A DNA stretch of 64,000 nt from Nocardia brasiliensis IFM 10847 (GTDB taxonomy: Bacteria; Actinomycetota; Actinomycetes; Mycobacteriales; Mycobacteriaceae): contig NZ_BAUA01000161.1 in NCBI RefSeq assembly GCF_000710915.1, positions 1 to 64,000 of the forward strand, written 5' to 3'. The notes under the pieces are model-generated. The model ran no database searches. It saw only the letters and a program-made list of their open reading frames with translations, and was not told where the DNA came from. A program made the translations under genes and the position numbers. Shown here piece by piece: positions 59,821 through 64,000 of this stretch (position 1 is its first letter; the number at the start of each line of letters is the position of its first letter).

Positions 59821-59860
59821 AAATGCCGCGCCCTGCGCATGATGCGGAGCAGCGCGGCAT
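59821..59860 (-). terminator. Terminator after the 266-residue membrane protein gene
   Basis: AATGCCGCGC pairs with GCGCGGCATT; on the minus strand the stem is followed by TGTTCGTG. Confidence 0.65.
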
Positions 59861-59870
59861 TCGCCGGGGT

Positions 59871-60671
59871 TCAGGCATTGACGGCGAGCGCGATGACGAC
59901 CTCGTGCTCGGCCTCCGGCAGATAGTGCACCCGCAGGATGCGACCGACCTGCACCTGGCCGACACTGCTCGGGGCCAAAAACTTCTCCACCAGCGTGCTG
60001 AAGGTCGACCCGTCGGGCCTGGTCACGACCAGCCCGAGGGCGATCTTCGAATGGCCGTCGCGGATCTCGCCGGTCACCGAGAGCGACCGCACCACCGCCT
60101 GGGTCGCGATCCCCCGCTCGGCGATGTCGAGCTTGTGCCGCGTGGTGATGCCCTTGCGGATCATCGACTCGTTCATCGCCTGCTGCGCCTGGGCGGTATC
60201 ACCGGAAAGATCCACCTCGACCTTGTCGGTGCGGTCCGGCAGGTAACGCACCGGCAGCACCACCCCAGGTTGCAGCAGAGCCAATTCCGTCAGCGGCACA
60301 ATCATTTTCGCGGTTGCCACGAAGTTCTTCCCATCGGCGCCCTCGACGGCGAACTCGATCCGCACCTGCGGTTGATCGTTGACGGTCATACCCGTCTGAC
60401 CGACCGACCTGATGGTGCCGAGGCCCAGCAGACCGTTGCGGAACGCCGCACTGTTACGGCCGGTGAACGCCGCGGCGATGCCCTCGCCGGTGAACGCGAA
60501 TACGGTCGGGACGAGGGTGAGCGCGAGGATGGGCAGCACCATCTGCCAACCGAGCCAACCCATTCCGGCCGGTTCGTAGACATCGGTGCGGGCGTAGGTG
60601 AGGCCGTGCAAGACGTAGTAGCCGATGGCGAGCGCCCCGACCGCGACGGCGCCCCAGCGCAGGTATTTCAT
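59871..60671 (-). CDS. Membrane protein with large soluble domain, unknown
   Basis: A 266-residue protein with two N-terminal helices (WGAVAVGALAIGYYVLHGL; MVLPILALTLVPTVFAFTG) and then a soluble region. The soluble part has two similar beta-rich halves, each with a line like VLPVRYLPDRTDKVEVDLSGD or ILRVHYLPEAEHEVVIAL, suggesting an internal duplication. No catalytic motif is seen. ATG 60671 follows AAGGAG. It is downstream of an LpqH-like lipoprotein gene with a hairpin between them. Confidence 0.7.
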   Translation of the reverse strand: MKYLRWGAVAVGALAIGYYVLHGLTYARTDVYEPAGMGWLGWQMVLPILALTLVPTVFAFTGEGIAAAFTGRNSAAFRNGLLGLGTIRSVGQTGMTVNDQPQVRIEFAVEGADGKNFVATAKMIVPLTELALLQPGVVLPVRYLPDRTDKVEVDLSGDTAQAQQAMNESMIRKGITTRHKLDIAERGIATQAVVRSLSVTGEIRDGHSKIALGLVVTRPDGSTFSTLVEKFLAPSSVGQVQVGRILRVHYLPEAEHEVVIALAVNA

Positions 60672-60692
60672 GATGCTCCTTCTGGATTCGAG

Positions 60693-60734
60693 CCCACCCC
60701 GTCGTCGGGGTCGTGGCCGCGACGACGGGGTGGG
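60693..60734 (-). terminator. Terminator/attenuator after the LpqH-like gene
   Basis: A perfect 15-bp stem CCCACCCCGTCGTCG / CGACGACGGGGTGGG lies between two minus-strand genes. Confidence 0.75.
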
Positions 60735-60760
60735 GCGGAAAGGGTTGGCGCCGTGGGCGA

Positions 60761-61300
60761 TCAGCCGCCGACGATGTCCGAGCAGGCGAACGTGACGTCG
60801 AATTTCGAGGTCTTCGGGCCGGCCAGCGGGTTGGTCAGGTCGGGGGCGCCGACGCCCTCGCCGGAGATCTTGTAGGTGTTGCCGTCCTTGGTGAGGGTGG
60901 CCGAGCCGCCCGGCATGCCGTTGCCGAAGCCGATCGCATAGGGCTGGCCCGACTCGCCGCCCTTGGTGCCCGCGAACCCCACCGCCTGGACCGTGTCGGT
61001 GCCGGTGATGGTGGCACTCACCGACAGGTTGCCGTAGGTGGCGTTGGCGGTGTCGGTCAGCGCGAGTGCCAGCGTGCCCGCCTGCTTCGCACAGGTGGTG
61101 GTGAACGTCGCGGTGAGGGCCTTGCCGTCGACCGAGGCGGTCGACTTGCCCGCCGGCGCCGGGTTGCCCTGCGCGGACGGCGTGGCGGCGGCCGAGGACT
61201 TGGCCGGGCTGCTGCTCGCGTCGTCGCTGCATCCGGTGACGAACAGCGCGGTAGCGGCGGCGGCGGTGACGAGGACGGCGGTGACGGACTTGGTGTTCAT
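60761..61300 (-). CDS. LpqH-family (19-kDa antigen-like) lipoprotein
   Basis: A 179-residue lipoprotein. The signal peptide VTAVLVTAAAATALFVTGC ends in a lipobox with Cys at 24. A Ser/Ala/Pro-rich linker follows, then a domain with two Cys (TTTCAKQAG and FACSDIVGG at the end) that probably form a disulfide, as in LpqH. LpqH-type proteins are surface lipoproteins of mycolic-acid bacteria. ATG 61300 follows AGGAAG. Confidence 0.88.
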   Translation of the reverse strand: MNTKSVTAVLVTAAAATALFVTGCSDDASSSPAKSSAAATPSAQGNPAPAGKSTASVDGKALTATFTTTCAKQAGTLALALTDTANATYGNLSVSATITGTDTVQAVGFAGTKGGESGQPYAIGFGNGMPGGSATLTKDGNTYKISGEGVGAPDLTNPLAGPKTSKFDVTFACSDIVGG

Positions 61301-61446
61301 GATGCTTCCTGACTGTCTGTGGAGGGCTCGGTGCCTTCCTGGAGTTCGGCCGGCCCGGTGTGGCTGGGCCGATACGAGAAAGGTAGGAACGGTTCGCGCC
61401 CTACCGATCCCAGGTTTGCGCCGGTCCGAATCCGACAAATGTCCGT

Positions 61447-61458
61447 TAACCTGGTCGA
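61447..61458 (+). promoter_or_regulatory. -10 element for a leaderless transcript
   Basis: TAACCT at 61447-61452 lies 6 nt before ATG 61459. Confidence 0.55.
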
Positions 61459-62790
61459 ATGCGACGACCGCGCGCCATGGTGCTCGACGAGGTGTGGCGC
61501 AAGCTCGACGGAGTGGAACCGCTCAGCGGTCCGCACGGCGGGCCGTTGCGCCGCACGGTGAAACTCGTGCTCGATCCGCTGGTGATCCGCCCTGTGCAGC
61601 ATCCGCTCTGCGCCGGGCCGATCCTCAGCGCCGACGGTGCGGTGCTGCTCGCCACCCGGGTGCACGCCGCGGCGGATGTGCTGCGCGCTACCGCGGCCTG
61701 GTTCACGCTGCTCAAGCAGGTGCGCCGAGCCTTGCGGATCACCGAGGGGAATCCGCAGGACCTGTACTTTCAGCGCTGCTTCGAACTGGCGACGACGACG
61801 GGCCCGCCGGACCCGGTGCGCGACCGCGCGGTCGCCGAGGCGACACTGCGCGATGTGCACGATCTCGCGGCAGGCCGGACCACCCAGGCCCTGAAGGAGT
61901 ACGTCGCGCAACGCACGACCGAACTCGCCGGATTGATCGAAATCGCTTGGCGGCGCAGACCGTTGACCGGTCCCGCGGGCGGCGACCACACGGCCGCGAT
62001 CGTCGGGCTGCTCGATGCGTGCGCCGCCGCGCGGCAGGGGCAGCACCGGGACAACGGTCAGGAAACGCTGGACCGGCTCGTCGCCGCACACGCGGGCACG
62101 CACGCCGGGATCCGGCTGTGGCAGGACGAATCCGACTGTTCCGCGGGCGAACTCGGGCTCACGATGCATGCCGTACCGCGGCCGCCCGAGGTCGGCGTCT
62201 CGGCCTCGACGGCCACTCTCGGTTTGCCGTTCGACCGCACCGTTTACGAGCGCGTGTTCACCGCGCTACAAGCCTCGACCGAACGCGCCGATCTACCGCC
62301 GATTCCCGAGCTGGTGCGCACCGAGATCGCCCGAAGTTGTTCACCTTGGGCGTTTCTGGACGAATCACTGCGGGTGGCGGCGACCATCGGTGTCACGCTG
62401 GCACACGGTCTCGCGCCGATCGGCGGGCAGGGAGCCCGCGGTCCGGAAGCCGCGGCGCACCGCGTGATCAACAGCCGATGGCGACGGGAAGCGTATGTGC
62501 TGCAAGCTCGGCGGCTGGTGATCCGTAGCGCCGCCACGCCGCAGCCCACCGGACCGCTCGCCGCCATCGCCGCGGATTTGTCCACACCGTGGCGGCCCTA
62601 CCTGCGCCGGCTGTGGGTTCGGCTGCACGGCCGAGATGTCCGCGAGTTCGCGGTCTATGACCCGGACGAACTGTGGGATCTGCTCGACGGTGTCGCTCGC
62701 TCGGTCATTCTCGATCACCGCACCAGGGTCAAACAGGCGTTGAGTGTCATGGCGGCCGAGCCGGATTCGACCGAATCGAGGGCGAGCTGA
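61459..62790 (+). CDS. Hypothetical protein, first gene of an unknown operon
   Basis: A 443-residue soluble protein, mostly helical and Ala/Arg-rich, with no signal peptide or membrane helix. Recognisable conserved-looking parts are LLKQVRRALRITEGNPQDLYFQ, GEETLDRL-like GQETLDRLVAAHAGTHAG, and a C-terminal WRPYLRRLWVRLHGRDVREF. I do not recognise a family. Its stop overlaps the next start (TGATG), and both probably belong to an operon that continues past the right edge. Confidence 0.7.
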   Translation: MRRPRAMVLDEVWRKLDGVEPLSGPHGGPLRRTVKLVLDPLVIRPVQHPLCAGPILSADGAVLLATRVHAAADVLRATAAWFTLLKQVRRALRITEGNPQDLYFQRCFELATTTGPPDPVRDRAVAEATLRDVHDLAAGRTTQALKEYVAQRTTELAGLIEIAWRRRPLTGPAGGDHTAAIVGLLDACAAARQGQHRDNGQETLDRLVAAHAGTHAGIRLWQDESDCSAGELGLTMHAVPRPPEVGVSASTATLGLPFDRTVYERVFTALQASTERADLPPIPELVRTEIARSCSPWAFLDESLRVAATIGVTLAHGLAPIGGQGARGPEAAAHRVINSRWRREAYVLQARRLVIRSAATPQPTGPLAAIAADLSTPWRPYLRRLWVRLHGRDVREFAVYDPDELWDLLDGVARSVILDHRTRVKQALSVMAAEPDSTESRAS

Positions 62791-63923
62791 TGAACGATGC
62801 GGTGCGCATCCACCGGACCGGCGACGGGCTCGTAGTGGTCGCCCCCGCCGGCGCGCCGACCGTCCTCGACGCGGCGGCGCGACTGGACGTGACCGTGCTC
62901 GAGGTGCTGGGCGGGCATCTGACGTGGCGTCTGCTCGACGGCGGACCGCTGCCCGCCGCGGTGCTCGATCGCGCCGACCTCGCGCAGGAGTGGTTGTGGG
63001 CGGTGTTCGGCGAACAGATCGCGCTCGCCGTCGAAGCGGGTGCCGACGTCGAACTGCCCGCCGCCCCCGAATTACCGGAACTGGTGCTGAGTGCGTGGCG
63101 GCTCGGCTACGCGCACTGGGCGGTCCGCTGGTGGCCCGCGTCCGTGCTCGACGGGATCGCTCCGCTGGACGAGCGGCTCCTGTTCGACGAGATCGCCGTG
63201 CTCAGCGCCGAATGCGAGATGCTCGTCGACGGAGCCGATCAGGCGGTCGAGGAGGTGGACCTGCCGGTGTACGTCGGGCGCGCCGAGGATTACGCGTTGG
63301 CCGCCGGACCCGCCGCCGCGCCGAGCGGCGCACTGGTCCTCGCCCGAGGCAGCACCGGCTGGGATTGGCGCTGCTGCCCACCCGGCCTGCTCGACGCCTC
63401 CGAACGCGCGATCTCCTGGGAAGTCCGGCGCGAGGGCGGCCGCACCACCGTCTCGGTGCGCGCCGTCGCCGCCCCCGGCCTGCCCGCCGAAGTCCCCGAA
63501 CACCTGCACCCCCACGCGGCGATCCACACTTCCACAGGAACCGTCGAAACAGCCTTGGCACTGCACGGTGACCAGTGGACCGCCGAGGTCGCCGCGCCCG
63601 ATACCGCGGATCCTGCTGTGCGCGTGGTGGTTTCAGTACCGGGCGTAGGCGATGTCGACTATGGCTGGGGCGGTGCCGAGTCGGACAGTGGATCGAGCGG
63701 CGCTGCACAGGGTAACCCCGGACCAAGCGGCAGCGAGTCCGGCGGGACCGCCTCGAGCAACGCCGGGCAAGGTGGAAGTGAGCCGAGCGGCGGGTCGGGC
63801 GATGCGGAGATGCGCCGCCGCATCAGGGATTTCGCCGCAGCGCGCCTGCTGCGCGCGACCGACCCGGACGCCGCCCCCCTGGCCGCCGAAACCGCAGCCG
63901 CCGCTTCGGATTCGGACTTCTGA
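62790..63923 (+). CDS. Hypothetical protein, second gene of an unknown operon
   Basis: A 377-residue soluble protein. Residues 1-285 are acidic and rich in Ala, Val, Trp and Leu (LTWRLLDGGPLP, WRLGYAHWAVRWWP); residues 290-340 are a Gly/Ser-rich low-complexity linker; and a short basic helix AEMRRRIRDFAAARLLRATD follows. ATG 62790 overlaps the upstream stop. No family is recognised. Together with the preceding gene it may support the protein encoded further right. Confidence 0.7.
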   Translation: MNDAVRIHRTGDGLVVVAPAGAPTVLDAAARLDVTVLEVLGGHLTWRLLDGGPLPAAVLDRADLAQEWLWAVFGEQIALAVEAGADVELPAAPELPELVLSAWRLGYAHWAVRWWPASVLDGIAPLDERLLFDEIAVLSAECEMLVDGADQAVEEVDLPVYVGRAEDYALAAGPAAAPSGALVLARGSTGWDWRCCPPGLLDASERAISWEVRREGGRTTVSVRAVAAPGLPAEVPEHLHPHAAIHTSTGTVETALALHGDQWTAEVAAPDTADPAVRVVVSVPGVGDVDYGWGGAESDSGSSGAAQGNPGPSGSESGGTASSNAGQGGSEPSGGSGDAEMRRRIRDFAAARLLRATDPDAAPLAAETAAAASDSDF

Positions 63924-63924
63924 C

Positions 63925-64000
63925 ATGGCCGAGACGACACCGGACGACGGGCGTGCGCTGCTGGCGGCCGGGGCGCAGGCGTACACCCGCGGTGATACGG
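63925..64000 (+). CDS. N-terminal fragment of a further operon gene
   Basis: ATG 63925 lies 1 bp after the preceding stop codon. Twenty-five residues are visible (DGRALLAAGAQAYTRGDT). The helix resembles the start of a TPR-like repeat, but too little is present to assign it. The gene is cut by the window edge. Confidence 0.6.
   Translation, partial: MAETTPDDGRALLAAGAQAYTRGDT

Overview
This window looks like a chromosomal segment of a mycolic-acid actinomycete, most likely Nocardia. The evidence is the very GC-rich sequence, GTG/TTG starts, many leaderless promoters, a trmB / NYN-protein / mmpL3 block and a yqgE ... leuS region like those of Mycobacterium, an MspA-type porin, an LpqH-type lipoprotein, and a glucosylglycerate hydrolase. 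No rRNA, tRNA, CRISPR array, insertion sequence or prophage was recognised. The genus call is an inference from gene content.

Layout. 1-4.9 kb: tail of a lipase-like gene, then trmB, a NYN-domain protein and mmpL3 (mycolate precursor export), closed by a strong terminator. 4.9-11.2 kb: a large DUF2339 membrane protein, a 2OG-Fe(II) oxygenase, an XRE regulator with a divergent small partner, and a DUF1707/LiaF-like protein. 11.2-19.3 kb: an operon of AI-2E permease, MacS-like histidine kinase and LuxR-type regulator, a membrane class III cyclase, an LPG-synthase-like membrane protein, a DUF3054 protein, and a penicillin-binding-protein-like lipoprotein whose catalytic Ser and Lys are both replaced. 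19.7-24.1 kb: aroQ, a deazaflavin-dependent oxidoreductase behind tandem palindromes, glycerate kinase, and a divergent HxlR regulator / imine-reductase-like pair. 24.1-30.0 kb: regulated export and detoxification units, namely an ABC exporter with its own HTH gene divergent from an ArsR-SRPBCC fusion, and two TetR genes, the second sharing an operator with a quinone oxidoreductase.

30.0-38.7 kb: a response regulator with a signal-peptide-like N-terminus, an isolated full-length SecY, a nitroreductase, secreted proteins, an acyltransferase, yqgE, and a single ORF that fuses a SigL-like sigma factor to its RslA-like anti-sigma factor. 38.8-41.2 kb: a DrrAB-type exporter and an EXLDI regulator with a clear operator. 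41.4-47.7 kb: an MspA porin, then a compact four-gene biosynthetic cluster (ThDP enzyme, SRPBCC protein, KAS III-like enzyme, aminotransferase) behind a structured leader, with a convergent SBF-type transporter.

47.8-50.5 kb holds what I consider the most interesting system: a DUF692 (MNIO) enzyme with a small DUF2063-like partner and a TIGR04222-type membrane protein ending in a Cys-Gly tail, plus an adjacent SdpI-like protein with its own Cys-rich tail. It looks like a peptide-modifying cassette acting on membrane-anchored substrates. 50.8-64 kb: leuS, small unknown proteins, an SDR, glucosylglycerate hydrolase, a secreted GH25 muramidase, a Tat-exported PhoX phosphatase, an LpqH-like lipoprotein, and the start of an operon of unknown proteins that runs off the right edge.
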